Below the pieces are notes generated by a model. It was given only the letters and a program-made list of their open reading frames with translations. It searched no databases and was not told the origin of the DNA. This document shows positions 1 through 8,211 of a stretch of DNA of 64,000 bases, one piece after another. The stretch spans positions 1 through 64,000 of the forward strand of contig ONDR01000004.1 of the NCBI GenBank assembly GCA_900316675.1, given 5' to 3'. Position 1 is the stretch's first letter. Every line of letters begins with the position of its first letter. The stretch is from an uncultured Bacteroidales bacterium. GTDB lineage: Bacteria; Bacteroidota; Bacteroidia; Bacteroidales; UBA932. Position numbers and translations under genes: made by a program.

Positions 1-4
1 TGTT

Positions 5-425
5 ATGTTACCTACGATTAGAAGGAATCAAAGCTGGTTGCCTGACATCTTCAACGACTTCTTCGACAACAGCTGGATGGAAAGGACGAACTACACCGCT
101 CCGGCCATCAATGTAATTGAAAACGAAAAAGAGTACGACGTGGAGCTGGCCGCTCCGGGTCTCACCAAGGAAGACTTCCAGGTCCATGTGGACGAGGACA
201 ACAACCTTGTCATCAACATGGAAAAGAAGGCCGAGAACCATGAGAAAAAACACCACGGAAGGTATCTACGCCGTGAATTCTCTTACGAGAAGTTCCAGCA
301 GATGCTTACGCTTCCCGAGGATGCCGAGGCCGACAAGATTGAAGCCAAGGTGGCTGAATGTCCACATCCCCAAGAAAGAGAAAGTGGATGTCCAGAAGGC
401 AGTCAAGCAGATTGAGATACAATAA
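5..425 (+). pseudogene. Hsp20/alpha-crystallin small heat shock protein, frameshifted
   Basis: The first ~118 codons read as a normal Bacteroidales Hsp20: an N-terminal segment with NDFFDNSW, then the alpha-crystallin core with VELAAPGLTKEDFQV. After KIEAKVA near 350 the frame is lost and the original frame ends at 415 in a non-homologous tail. The expected C-terminus (LNVHIPKKEKVDVQKAVKQI) is present in another frame and stops at 425. The usual turn between KV and LNV (family pattern xNGV or xDGV) is missing, so a few codons were deleted rather than one base. The frame arithmetic fits loss of 11 bp between two GCTGA copies. The upstream promoter is outside the window. An assembly error cannot be excluded. 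Confidence 0.8.
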
Positions 426-451
426 TCTCTGACGCCACAGTTATTGGTATA

Positions 452-486
452 AAGGGCGCAGTCATGAAGGGCTGCGCCCTTTTTTA
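452..486 (+). terminator. Rho-independent terminator after hsp20
   Basis: AAGGGCGCAG (452-461) pairs with CTGCGCCCTT (472-481) across a 10-nt loop and is followed by a T run. It lies 27 nt after the hsp20 stop. The next gene comes from the opposite strand and ends at 607. Confidence 0.85.
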
Positions 487-606
487 CGCCAAAAAGTCAG
501 TACAGAAAAGATACGTTTGAAAATGTTCAACAAACACGATATTTACCTCATTGTTTCATCATATCCAGACTTGCCATAATTTGCATGCCTCCTTCTTTGG
601 AAAACC

Positions 607-1914
607 TTAGAGAGTGTCGTATGCATCGATAGCCCGTGACAGGCGCCCATATACGTCGGAGAGGCTGTACAGCCCATCGGCATTAGCCTTGAGTCCCTTA
701 AGCGGGATTCTCACTCCTGCAGGAGGGTTGGAATAAGAGAGAGAGGCCTCGGAGCGAAGCTGGGAAGCAGTTGCATAGACCAGCAGAATGTCGGCATACT
801 TGGATCCGTCTTTTCCGGTGAAGGTTTCGAATACCAGCTTGCAGCCGATCGGCGTGCGCTTCTCGATGGAAGCGGGAAGGTCCACATCTTCCGCTTCAAG
901 TGCGGCAAGCACGCTTCCAACATTGGAGTCGTGACCGCAAAGGAAAGTGAAGATGCGCTTTTCTTTCTGCATCTCGCTGAGGATTTCCTTCAGAAGAGGA
1001 TGCGCAACGTTAACCGACACGGACGGGGCGGTGAAAAGGATGTCTCCATACCACTCCTTCACGGATGAAATCTGAACCCAGTCGTCGAAACTGAGGTTGT
1101 GGCCGAACGATGCTTTGTAGTCGTCGGTTTCCTCGTAATACTGAAGGGAGAGGGCGTCAGACACAGTGCAGGCCATCTTCAGGCCTCCGCTCATAGAGGG
1201 CTCCGCGTTCATTTTGAAGGAAACCTTGGAGGGGAACTGACTGAAAGAGGTGGTGTCCGGATATGCCGGGGAGTTGGTAATGTCGATGACGCGTTCCAAC
1301 AGGGCAAAAGAGCCTGCGATGGGAGTGTTGATGTCTCCGAATCTCTCAGCTATCTCGCCCTGGGCCTTGGTAACGAAACTGTCGGACAGCTTGGTAATCT
1401 GGGGATTGAATACGGGGTCCATAGTGTCGAACGCCACTTTCATCTCCACCTCGGCATTCTGGCCGGGAAGAAGGGCATCGGCAAAACTCCTTGCCGTTGT
1501 CTGGCAGCGCTGTTTTGCATTGGCATAGAAACGGAAGGTTCCGCTGCCCGGAGAATACCTGGATATGAAATCCTTTTTCTGAAGCCATTCTTTGAAGAAT
1601 GTGCCCATTTTTGCCTCCAGTCTGTCGCCTTTGGCGGTGAGGTGACTGGGCTGTCCTTCCCACTGGAACCACTGATAATTGCTGTTGGTGAGCCTGGTAA
1701 GAACAGAGTTCTTGCTCACAAGCGGGGAGCGGATGTTGTGGCGGCTCAGGACCACAATCTGATCCAGGGTATAATTCTGCTGGAATCCGTCGGCTCTGGA
1801 TATCCACTCTGTCTGAGGTGCCGGCGGCTGCGGAACATTGTCCGGACGGCAGGCAAATACCACCAAGGCCAGCAGGCCTAAGAAGTAAAATTTGAATAAA
1901 AATGCCTTTTTCAT
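607..1914 (-). CDS. Histidine-type acid phosphatase, lipoprotein
   Basis: Member of the histidine acid phosphatase superfamily (phytase/glucose-1-phosphatase/MINPP-like clan), which removes phosphate from sugars or inositol phosphates through a phosphohistidine. Seen: the N-terminal catalytic segment SRHNIRSP (about residues 57-64; the family pattern is RHGxRxP, so Asn replaces Gly) and the distal HD motif in FLCGHDSNVG. The longer open frame starts at 1956. I chose ATG 1914 because it begins a lipoprotein signal (MKKAFLFKFYFLGLLALVVF then AC) with Cys22 as lipidation site. Predicted 435 aa, exported and membrane-anchored. It is divergent from the esterase at 2009. Substrate not predictable. 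Confidence 0.8.
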   Translation of the reverse strand: MKKAFLFKFYFLGLLALVVFACRPDNVPQPPAPQTEWISRADGFQQNYTLDQIVVLSRHNIRSPLVSKNSVLTRLTNSNYQWFQWEGQPSHLTAKGDRLEAKMGTFFKEWLQKKDFISRYSPGSGTFRFYANAKQRCQTTARSFADALLPGQNAEVEMKVAFDTMDPVFNPQITKLSDSFVTKAQGEIAERFGDINTPIAGSFALLERVIDITNSPAYPDTTSFSQFPSKVSFKMNAEPSMSGGLKMACTVSDALSLQYYEETDDYKASFGHNLSFDDWVQISSVKEWYGDILFTAPSVSVNVAHPLLKEILSEMQKEKRIFTFLCGHDSNVGSVLAALEAEDVDLPASIEKRTPIGCKLVFETFTGKDGSKYADILLVYATASQLRSEASLSYSNPPAGVRIPLKGLKANADGLYSLSDVYGRLSRAIDAYDTL

Positions 1915-1944
1915 AGAATAAAATAACGCTACATAGCTGCTACA

Positions 1945-1952
1945 CAAAGATA
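1945..1952 (-). promoter_or_regulatory. -7 box of the histidine phosphatase gene
   Basis: The minus strand reads TATCTTTG, matching the Bacteroidetes -7 element TAnnTTTG, 30 nt before ATG 1914. No clear -33 TTTG at the usual distance. Confidence 0.5.
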
Positions 1953-1995
1953 GCAATAGTTTGCCGGAATCATTTATTTTTCATCCTTTTTTGTT

Positions 1996-2003
1996 TATCT
2001 TTG
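1996..2003 (+). promoter_or_regulatory. -7 box abutting the esterase start
   Basis: TATCTTTG ends 5 nt before ATG 2009. If transcription begins the usual few bases after the box, the mRNA has almost no 5' leader. Confidence 0.5.
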
Positions 2004-2008
2004 GAGAT

Positions 2009-3739
2009 ATGAAAAGAATCGCTATCATACTGAGTTTGCTGCTCCTGGGCTGGACGCTCGGGGCGCAGGAGCGTATGCCCGTCTGGCCGCAGGGTCAGAT
2101 GCCTGATATGCAGGGCCACCAGATTGCTGCCATGACAAACGAAGCCGGCAAGGAAGGCTTTAATCCGGACCAGCACAGGATTCCGTATCTTGAGTGGTAT
2201 GAGTCCCCGGCTAAGCCCAATGGCGTATGCATGATCCTGATTTCAGGCGGCAGCTACCAGAACTGCTGTGACGTAAAACTCATTAAAAGATGGCGCAAGG
2301 CGCTTACTGCCCTGGGTATTCAGTGTGTTAACTTCGTTTATCGCACACCAAGGCCGATAGGATTGCCTATTTACCAGTCGGCCTGGGAAGATGGGCAGAG
2401 GGCTGTGCGCTTGGTAAGGAAAGAGGCCCGGAAGCGCGGCTTTGATCCTGAAAAGATAGGCGTGATTTCAATGTCTGCGGGTTCTCATCTTGGCCTTCTT
2501 CTGGCCACCAGCTCCCAGACTAAAGCATACAAGCCAATAGACAAGACGGACAGCATTTCCTGTCACATCAACTGGCTCATTGCAAATGCTCCGGCTTACG
2601 CCACTACTGATGCCGAAGCCGGTACCCAGGCCACCAGGGACGGTTACGGCCCTGATGTAAAGCTTAGCTCAGTCTTTAAGTTTGATTCTAAGACTTGCCC
2701 TATCAGCCTTCACCACGGCCAGCTTGACCCTTATTCTCCTATGGGTTCCACCCAAGTCTACAGGCAGCTTCGCCGCATGGGTATTCCTGCGGAACTGCAT
2801 CTTTATCCCGGCAAAGGACACGGAGCCTTCGGCTTTGAACGCGCCGTGGAATTCATGACCCAGATGGGCTACCTTGGCCCCATCGCCCCGGAAGAGGATA
2901 TTAATGAAAGATATGCCCTGGACGACGACAGAAAAGAGTATATCAAAGAGAATATATGGCCGGATGGTTTGATGCCTGATGCTCAGGAGGCACAGGGCAC
3001 GCCGTACATCGAGTGGCACTTCCCCAAGGAGCTAAAGACTAAGGCAATTCAGATTGTATATTCCGGCGGTGCTTATACCGGCAATACTCCCAAGAGCTTT
3101 GAGGTAACTCCTACCCGCAGATATCTGAACGCCTTGGGCGTCACTGTAGTAACCATGCGTTACCGTACGCCCCGACCGGTGGGCCTGGCCAAGCATACTA
3201 CTGCCTGGCAGGATCTGCAGAGGGCAGTGCGTGTTGTCCGAAGCAAAGCCCAAAGCTATGGTCTTGATCCTGATTTGATTGGAATCATGGGTTCATCTGC
3301 CGGCGGTCATCTTACGCTTATGGGCGTAACGTCTTCCCGCCACCAGTCCTACCTGCCGATAGATGAAATAGACAAGCTGTCCTGCAAGGTGCAGTGGGGT
3401 ATAGGCATTTATCCTGCCTATGCGCTTACCGATGGCCTGGAGGATCCCAACGTCACTGGCGGCAATGATGACAGCGCCATTCTGGCTCCTGAATTCACCT
3501 TCGACCCTGATACTGCCCCCATGCTTCTGATTCATGGCGATTCCGACGAATGGGCGGCCATGAACTCTGTTAAAGTATGGGAAAAGCTAAGGGCCATGGG
3601 TATTTCAGCTGAGCTTCATACCCTGGCCCTTCGTGAGCATTGTTTCCAGCGTTATGCCTCTCCCGGAACCGGGAGCTATACTATGCTGGACCGAATTAAG
3701 GAATTTTATTCCTTTATATTAGATTTCTCCTCCCAGTAA
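2009..3739 (+). CDS. Secreted tandem alpha/beta-hydrolase (two esterase domains)
   Basis: 576-aa exported protein with two homologous alpha/beta-hydrolase domains. ATG 2009 is preferred over the upstream 1961 start because it opens a signal peptide (MKRIAIILSLLLLGWTLGAQ). Domain 1 (about 50-290) has SMSAGSH with Ser156, Asp240 in HGQLDP and His271 in GKGHGAF. Domain 2 (about 325-576) has GSSAGGH with Ser430, Asp513 in HGDSDE and His544 in LREHC. Both share the YRTPRPxGL segment, which indicates internal duplication. The fold resembles acetyl-xylan esterase/lipase-type hydrolases (BD-FAE-like), so deacylation of glycans is plausible but inferred. Both triads look intact; domain 1 has Ser instead of Gly at the first GxSxG position. 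The 3' end overlaps the convergent deaminase by 34 bp. Confidence 0.82.
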   Translation: MKRIAIILSLLLLGWTLGAQERMPVWPQGQMPDMQGHQIAAMTNEAGKEGFNPDQHRIPYLEWYESPAKPNGVCMILISGGSYQNCCDVKLIKRWRKALTALGIQCVNFVYRTPRPIGLPIYQSAWEDGQRAVRLVRKEARKRGFDPEKIGVISMSAGSHLGLLLATSSQTKAYKPIDKTDSISCHINWLIANAPAYATTDAEAGTQATRDGYGPDVKLSSVFKFDSKTCPISLHHGQLDPYSPMGSTQVYRQLRRMGIPAELHLYPGKGHGAFGFERAVEFMTQMGYLGPIAPEEDINERYALDDDRKEYIKENIWPDGLMPDAQEAQGTPYIEWHFPKELKTKAIQIVYSGGAYTGNTPKSFEVTPTRRYLNALGVTVVTMRYRTPRPVGLAKHTTAWQDLQRAVRVVRSKAQSYGLDPDLIGIMGSSAGGHLTLMGVTSSRHQSYLPIDEIDKLSCKVQWGIGIYPAYALTDGLEDPNVTGGNDDSAILAPEFTFDPDTAPMLLIHGDSDEWAAMNSVKVWEKLRAMGISAELHTLALREHCFQRYASPGTGSYTMLDRIKEFYSFILDFSSQ

Positions 3740-4233
3740 GAGAAAGTGTGACGAGCCTCGTCGCGCAGCAGCTGGATAGCCGGCATGTTGCGGTGGCAAG
3801 GGTCAAACTTTGATGCATCTGAACGGGAGCTGCCGTAGAAGACTCTTTCTATATTCGCGCTCTCGCACGCGAGCATGCACATCTGGCAAGGTTCGCATGA
3901 AGCGTAGAGAACACAACCTGACAGATCGCAGGTTCCCAGCTCTTTACACGCCTGGTGGATAGCATTGATCTCTGCGTGTGCGGTAGGATCGTTATCCTGG
4001 CTTATTGTGCTGGTTGTCGTAGCAAGTATTTCACCATCCTTGACAATAATGGCGGCGAATGGTTCGTTATCGTGATCAACACTCTCGTCGGCCATCAGGA
4101 TGGCCATTCTGAGGAAGAGTTTGTCAGACTCTGTGTACTCTCCATTGTAATTGTTTTCACGACTGCGCGCGGTGTAGACGATACCGGCTATTATCATGAA
4201 GCCGAGCACCGATGCGACCATTAATTTTTTCAT
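3706..4233 (-). CDS. CMP/dCMP-deaminase-fold protein with N-terminal membrane anchor
   Basis: Zinc-dependent nucleoside/nucleobase deaminase fold: TAHAEINAI supplies the zinc His and catalytic Glu, and EPCQMCM supplies the PCxxC zinc ligands. The segment LGTCDLSGCVLYASCEPC resembles bacterial guanine deaminase (GuaD) and TadA-like enzymes. Unlike those cytosolic enzymes, this one starts with a hydrophobic stretch (about residues 4-22, VASVLGFMIIAGIVYTA), a signal anchor or uncleaved signal peptide, so the catalytic domain would sit outside the cytoplasm. There is no lipobox. 175 aa. Its upstream region carries the GTAAAA array at 4296-4420. Substrate unknown. Confidence 0.78.
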   Translation of the reverse strand: MKKLMVASVLGFMIIAGIVYTARSRENNYNGEYTESDKLFLRMAILMADESVDHDNEPFAAIIVKDGEILATTTSTISQDNDPTAHAEINAIHQACKELGTCDLSGCVLYASCEPCQMCMLACESANIERVFYGSSRSDASKFDPCHRNMPAIQLLRDEARHTFSYWEEKSNIKE

Positions 4234-4295
4234 TTTTGATTATTAAAGGATGTTAGGTTAATATTGTTGAGGACAAGTGTTGAAAATCAACGAAA

Positions 4296-4420
4296 GTAAA
4301 GTTCTGTTTAAAAACGATTAGTCGCGTAAAAAATCGTAAAATCCCTACACGTCTTTAAGTAAAAACGCGTAAAAAAGTGACATTTTGCGTAAAATCCAGT
4401 AAAATTTTACCGGATTTTAC
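4296..4420. repeat. Helically phased GTAAAA/TTTTAC hexamer array
   Basis: GTAAAA occurs at 4326, 4336, 4359, 4369, 4389 and 4399. Its complement TTTTAC occurs at 4405 and 4415, and GTAAAG at 4296. Pairs are exactly 10 bp apart and pairs are separated by 20-23 bp, so the A-tracts recur on about one helical face. The 4396-4415 segment is nearly palindromic. It occupies most of the gap between the rodA stop (4468) and the deaminase start (4233). Confidence 0.85.
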
Positions 4421-4467
4421 AGAACGCGCCCCATTTTCGTACGATTTTGTTAATAACTTTGTTAATA

Positions 4468-5880
4468 TCAGAAGTACTTCTTTTCCTGGTGGTCAAGAAC
4501 CACGAAAATGAAGATCAAAATAGTGAAGGCCCAAAGAGATGAGCCGCCGTAACTCATGAGCGGAAGAGGGATTCCAATTACCGGCATAAGTCCAATTGTC
4601 ATGCCAATATTGATGAACAGATGCATGAACAGACATGAGGCGACGCAATACCCGTAAACTCGCGTGAAATGCTCGCGGCTTCGCTCTGCATTCCGGATGA
4701 TTCTCCATATCAGGGCGATGTATAGGCCAATCACTAGAAGGCAGCCAAGAAAGCCCCACTCTTCGCCCACTGTGCAGAATATGAAGTCTGTACTCTGTTC
4801 CGGTACAAAGCCGTAGGCGGTCTGGGTGCCATGAAGATATCCCTTACCTGAGAAGCCGCCGGAACCTATGGCAATCATACTCTGGTTCACGTTGTATCCT
4901 ACGCCGGACGGGTCGTCCTTAATGCCAAGTAGGACCTCTATACGTTTGCGCTGGTGCTCCTGCATCACTTTGTTAAAGATGATATCGGTAGAGAATACCA
5001 GCATTATTCCTGCAATGGAAGCCAGGACGGAATAGAACAAAAAGCTGTTTTTGCGCTTGTAGGCAAAATAGCACAGCACCGGAACGGCGGCGATGACAAG
5101 CCCCATCAGCACCTTCATCGGATGATCGGGCAGAAATGCCAGTCCGGCAATGACAAAAACGCCAATGGCGATATCCCTGACCGCGTTGCGTCCCTGCAGG
5201 GCATTGGACACTATCGCTATAGTAAGAAGGACAAGTATGGCCACGTACGGCGATACCGTCAGGGTAAGGATAAACATCAGTATGCTTACCCCAAGGGCGG
5301 TAAGAACCCATCCTGACATGCCCTCCCTATATAGAACGAATATGAATCCAATATAAACCAGGGCCGAACCAGTCTCTTTCTCTCCCAGGATAATGAGCAT
5401 GGGCAGGCCTATCACAATGGCAACTTGAAGCAGATTTCTTAATCTGCCCATTCTGAAGCCCGGATGGCTAAGAACGAAGGCCAGCAGCAGGGAAGTGGTG
5501 ATTTTTGAAACTTCGGCCGGCTGGAACCGCACCGGGCCGAAATTGAACCAGGACCTGGATCCCTTAACCTCCACACCCAAAAAGATAACGGCAACAAGCA
5601 GGAACACCACTCCTATATATAAAGGAATGGCCGTACTCTCCCAGAACCTGGAGGGAATGGCAAATACAATCAGTCCGGCAAGGGCAAAGGCCGTAGCTAT
5701 CCAGATGCACTGCATTCCGCTTCGGACAGAAAGGTCGAAGATTGATGACGGCTCGGCGGAATGAACTGAGGCATAGATATTTATGAGGCCGATGAAGACC
5801 AGGGCCAGATAGATGCCTATCAGCCTCCAGTCGTACGACTGCTTTATGCTTCTGTTCCTGAACCTCTCTTCCATGGCCAC
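4468..5880 (-). CDS. rodA: RodA, SEDS peptidoglycan glycosyltransferase
   Basis: 470-aa multi-spanning SEDS protein, the lipid II polymerase of the cell-elongation machine, partnering PBP2. Seen: about ten hydrophobic segments, GSRSWFNFGPVRFQPAE in the first half, and the C-terminal family block with FVPEQSTDFIF, GEEWGF and PLPLMSYGGSS. The start is a GTG at 5880 whose G is the last base of the mrdA TAG stop; an ATG two codons later (5874) is an alternative. Last gene of mreB-mreC-mreD-mrdA-rodA, so translation is probably coupled to PBP2. Inner membrane. Confidence 0.95.
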   Translation of the reverse strand: MAMEERFRNRSIKQSYDWRLIGIYLALVFIGLINIYASVHSAEPSSIFDLSVRSGMQCIWIATAFALAGLIVFAIPSRFWESTAIPLYIGVVFLLVAVIFLGVEVKGSRSWFNFGPVRFQPAEVSKITTSLLLAFVLSHPGFRMGRLRNLLQVAIVIGLPMLIILGEKETGSALVYIGFIFVLYREGMSGWVLTALGVSILMFILTLTVSPYVAILVLLTIAIVSNALQGRNAVRDIAIGVFVIAGLAFLPDHPMKVLMGLVIAAVPVLCYFAYKRKNSFLFYSVLASIAGIMLVFSTDIIFNKVMQEHQRKRIEVLLGIKDDPSGVGYNVNQSMIAIGSGGFSGKGYLHGTQTAYGFVPEQSTDFIFCTVGEEWGFLGCLLVIGLYIALIWRIIRNAERSREHFTRVYGYCVASCLFMHLFINIGMTIGLMPVIGIPLPLMSYGGSSLWAFTILIFIFVVLDHQEKKYF

Positions 5881-7715
5881 TAATCCTTTTTAACCCTCCA
5901 CATAAGATCTCCGTCAAGGATACGTTTTTCCAGGTCCGGACGGGAAATCTCTCCCGTCAGGTATTTTTCTACCAGAAGCGACGCGATAGGTGCCGCCCAG
6001 GTTGCTCCGAAGCCGGCGTTTTCTACGTACGCCGCCACTGCAATTTTGGGATTCTCACGGGGAGCAAAGCAAATGAATACAGAGTTGTCTGCGCCTCGCG
6101 GGTTCTGCGCCGTTCCGGTCTTGCCGCAGATATCCAGCCCCGGCACTGCTGCGATGCTGGCCGTACCTCCGGAACCGAAGCCCCCGTTTACGGCCCTCCA
6201 CATGCCATGGATCACCTTCTGGAACTGGGTGGTATCCACCATGGTATATTGCCTCTCCTTGAATTTCTGGTCTATCTCCAGGTCCGGTGAATCCTTTACG
6301 ATATGGGGAATCTTATACCAGCCGCGATTGGCCACGGTAGCGCTAAGATTGGCAATCTGCAGCGGTGTGACGCCAATTTCTCCCTGTCCGATGGATATGG
6401 AAATGATTGTTGTAAACTTCCATCCGCCCTTGCCGTAAACCCTGTTGTAAAGTTTTGAGGTAGGGATGGTTCCGCCTAATTCCGCAGGGAAGTCGCTCCC
6501 CAGTTTATGGCCGAAGCCGAAGCTTTCCACGTATTCGTGCCACTTGTCAAGGGCCTCTGCTATTGAAGCATATTTGCGGTTCTCCAGCATATATCGCAGC
6601 GCATAGCAGAAATAGGCGTTGCAGGACATCATAATGGCTTGTTCCAGCTGGATGGGGGAGGTGTGTGAATGGCAGCCCAGTTTATGCTTGCCAAAATGGT
6701 AGCCCATGCTGCATGGATAGCTGTCCGTCGGTTTCAGGGTTCCCTCTTGCAGGCCAATCAGTCCGTTGACTAGTTTGAACACCGATCCCGGGGGATAGGA
6801 TGCCTGCACGGCCCTGTTGAACATGGGTTTATAGGGGTCTTTTACTATGCTCTGGTAGTGGTTGCGTATGTCTGCCAGCTGGTCTACATCAATACCGGGG
6901 CTGGACACAAGTGCCAGTATTTCACCCGTTTCCGGTTCGATGGCAACCAGCGACCCAACCTTGTTCTTCATCAACTCCTGGCCATACTGCTGAAGCTGCG
7001 CATCGATGGTCGTGACAATATCCTTGCCCGGCACCGCTTCCTTGTCCGACTTTCCGTCGTCGTAGGCCGATTCTATCTGGTTTCGGGAATTCCTAAGGTA
7101 AATGTGATAGCCTTTTTCTCCCCGCAGGTCAGTCTCCCGGCTGGCCTCGATGCCCGTTTTTCCGGCGTAGTCTCCGGGTTTGTATTCTCCCGGGTGCTTT
7201 TTTATGTAGTCGGCATCAACCTCTGACACATAGCCCAGCAGGTTGCCTCCGGCGTTGAATGGATACTCCCTGATACTTCTTGTCTGCCCCCTGAAGCCGG
7301 GGAACATGTACTCGATTTCTGCAAAACGCATGAAGGCCTCTGCCGGCAGCTGTTTAATCATCACCATCGACTGGAAGCCTATTTTACGGCGGTCCCTGCG
7401 GTACTCTGCCATCTTGGTACGGATGAATTCCGGATCTACCTGAAGCACCTGTGCCAGCAGGAGCGTGTCAAATGGCTCTACCTCTTTGGGCGTTACCAGA
7501 ATATCGTAAGCTACCTTGTTGCCAACCAGAATGCGGCCGTTGCGGTCGTAAATGACTCCACGGGTGGGGTAGATGATATCATAGACCATGGAGTTGTTGG
7601 AAGCGTCCCTCTTGTATTTGTCGTTCACAATCTGGATTATGAACAGCTTGGTAAGAAGGATGCCGGCCGCAATCAGAAGACCTATGATCAGCTTATTTTT
7701 ACGCGGATTGTCCAT
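5880..7715 (-). CDS. mrdA: Penicillin-binding protein 2 (elongasome transpeptidase)
   Basis: 611-aa class B PBP that cross-links peptidoglycan during side-wall growth with RodA. Seen: N-terminal membrane anchor (about 8-30), a dimerisation/pedestal region starting with TRGVIYDRNG, then the transpeptidase domain with Ser311-V-F-Lys314, Ser363-C-Asn365 and Lys531-Thr-Gly. All three active-site motifs are intact. The 5' end overlaps mreD by 17 bp and the 3' end overlaps rodA by 1 bp, typical of a tight operon. Confidence 0.95.
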   Translation of the reverse strand: MDNPRKNKLIIGLLIAAGILLTKLFIIQIVNDKYKRDASNNSMVYDIIYPTRGVIYDRNGRILVGNKVAYDILVTPKEVEPFDTLLLAQVLQVDPEFIRTKMAEYRRDRRKIGFQSMVMIKQLPAEAFMRFAEIEYMFPGFRGQTRSIREYPFNAGGNLLGYVSEVDADYIKKHPGEYKPGDYAGKTGIEASRETDLRGEKGYHIYLRNSRNQIESAYDDGKSDKEAVPGKDIVTTIDAQLQQYGQELMKNKVGSLVAIEPETGEILALVSSPGIDVDQLADIRNHYQSIVKDPYKPMFNRAVQASYPPGSVFKLVNGLIGLQEGTLKPTDSYPCSMGYHFGKHKLGCHSHTSPIQLEQAIMMSCNAYFCYALRYMLENRKYASIAEALDKWHEYVESFGFGHKLGSDFPAELGGTIPTSKLYNRVYGKGGWKFTTIISISIGQGEIGVTPLQIANLSATVANRGWYKIPHIVKDSPDLEIDQKFKERQYTMVDTTQFQKVIHGMWRAVNGGFGSGGTASIAAVPGLDICGKTGTAQNPRGADNSVFICFAPRENPKIAVAAYVENAGFGATWAAPIASLLVEKYLTGEISRPDLEKRILDGDLMWRVKKD

Positions 7716-8211
7716 GGTACTTTGTCAACTTGTCGGCGATCGGAACGGAAATGATGATTCCCACGGCAAAGGAGACAAAGCCGCGTAGCAGGTTGAAGCC
7801 GAACGGGCGTGCCTGGCCACCGTCGGCCCAGATGTAGATAAGCAGGAACAGGGCTTGTGCGATCGATACAGCAAATGCGACCTTCGGCCAGCCAAACTTG
7901 GCAACGGAAAAATCTTCCTTTCGTGCGACAAGCTCTTCACCAAAAATTGCATCGCACACTGATCTGCGCAGCAGGGCGACCGGTACCAGGGCCAGGGAAT
8001 TCAGTCCAAGAACACCCTCTGCCGTATAATCGACAACAAAACCGGCAGCAAAGGCAATGATCATTGCCACAGGGGTTGTAATTTTGGTCGGCAGGCAGAT
8101 AATAAGCACCGGAAGGATGCTCAGCGACAGGTACATGCTCAGGTGTAAGTAATTGCATATCAGCACCTGGCAGGCAACAAGGATAAGGAATGTAAGTGCC
8201 CTGTTTCTCAT
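7699..8211 (-). CDS. mreD: MreD, rod-shape protein
   Basis: 170-aa hydrophobic protein with about five membrane segments. Identity rests on position between mreC and mrdA and on the MreD-like profile (short, very hydrophobic, charged C-terminus). It overlaps mreC by 4 bp (ATGA) and mrdA by 17 bp. It is an inner-membrane member of the elongasome; primary-sequence conservation is low, as usual for this family. Confidence 0.88.
   Translation of the reverse strand: MRNRALTFLILVACQVLICNYLHLSMYLSLSILPVLIICLPTKITTPVAMIIAFAAGFVVDYTAEGVLGLNSLALVPVALLRRSVCDAIFGEELVARKEDFSVAKFGWPKVAFAVSIAQALFLLIYIWADGGQARPFGFNLLRGFVSFAVGIIISVPIADKLTKYHGQSA

Noticed and set aside
1099..1881. 260-codon plus-strand frame opposite the histidine phosphatase
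   Set aside because: Antisense shadow of a gene with lipobox and catalytic motifs; low-complexity Gly/Val/Arg translation without family match.
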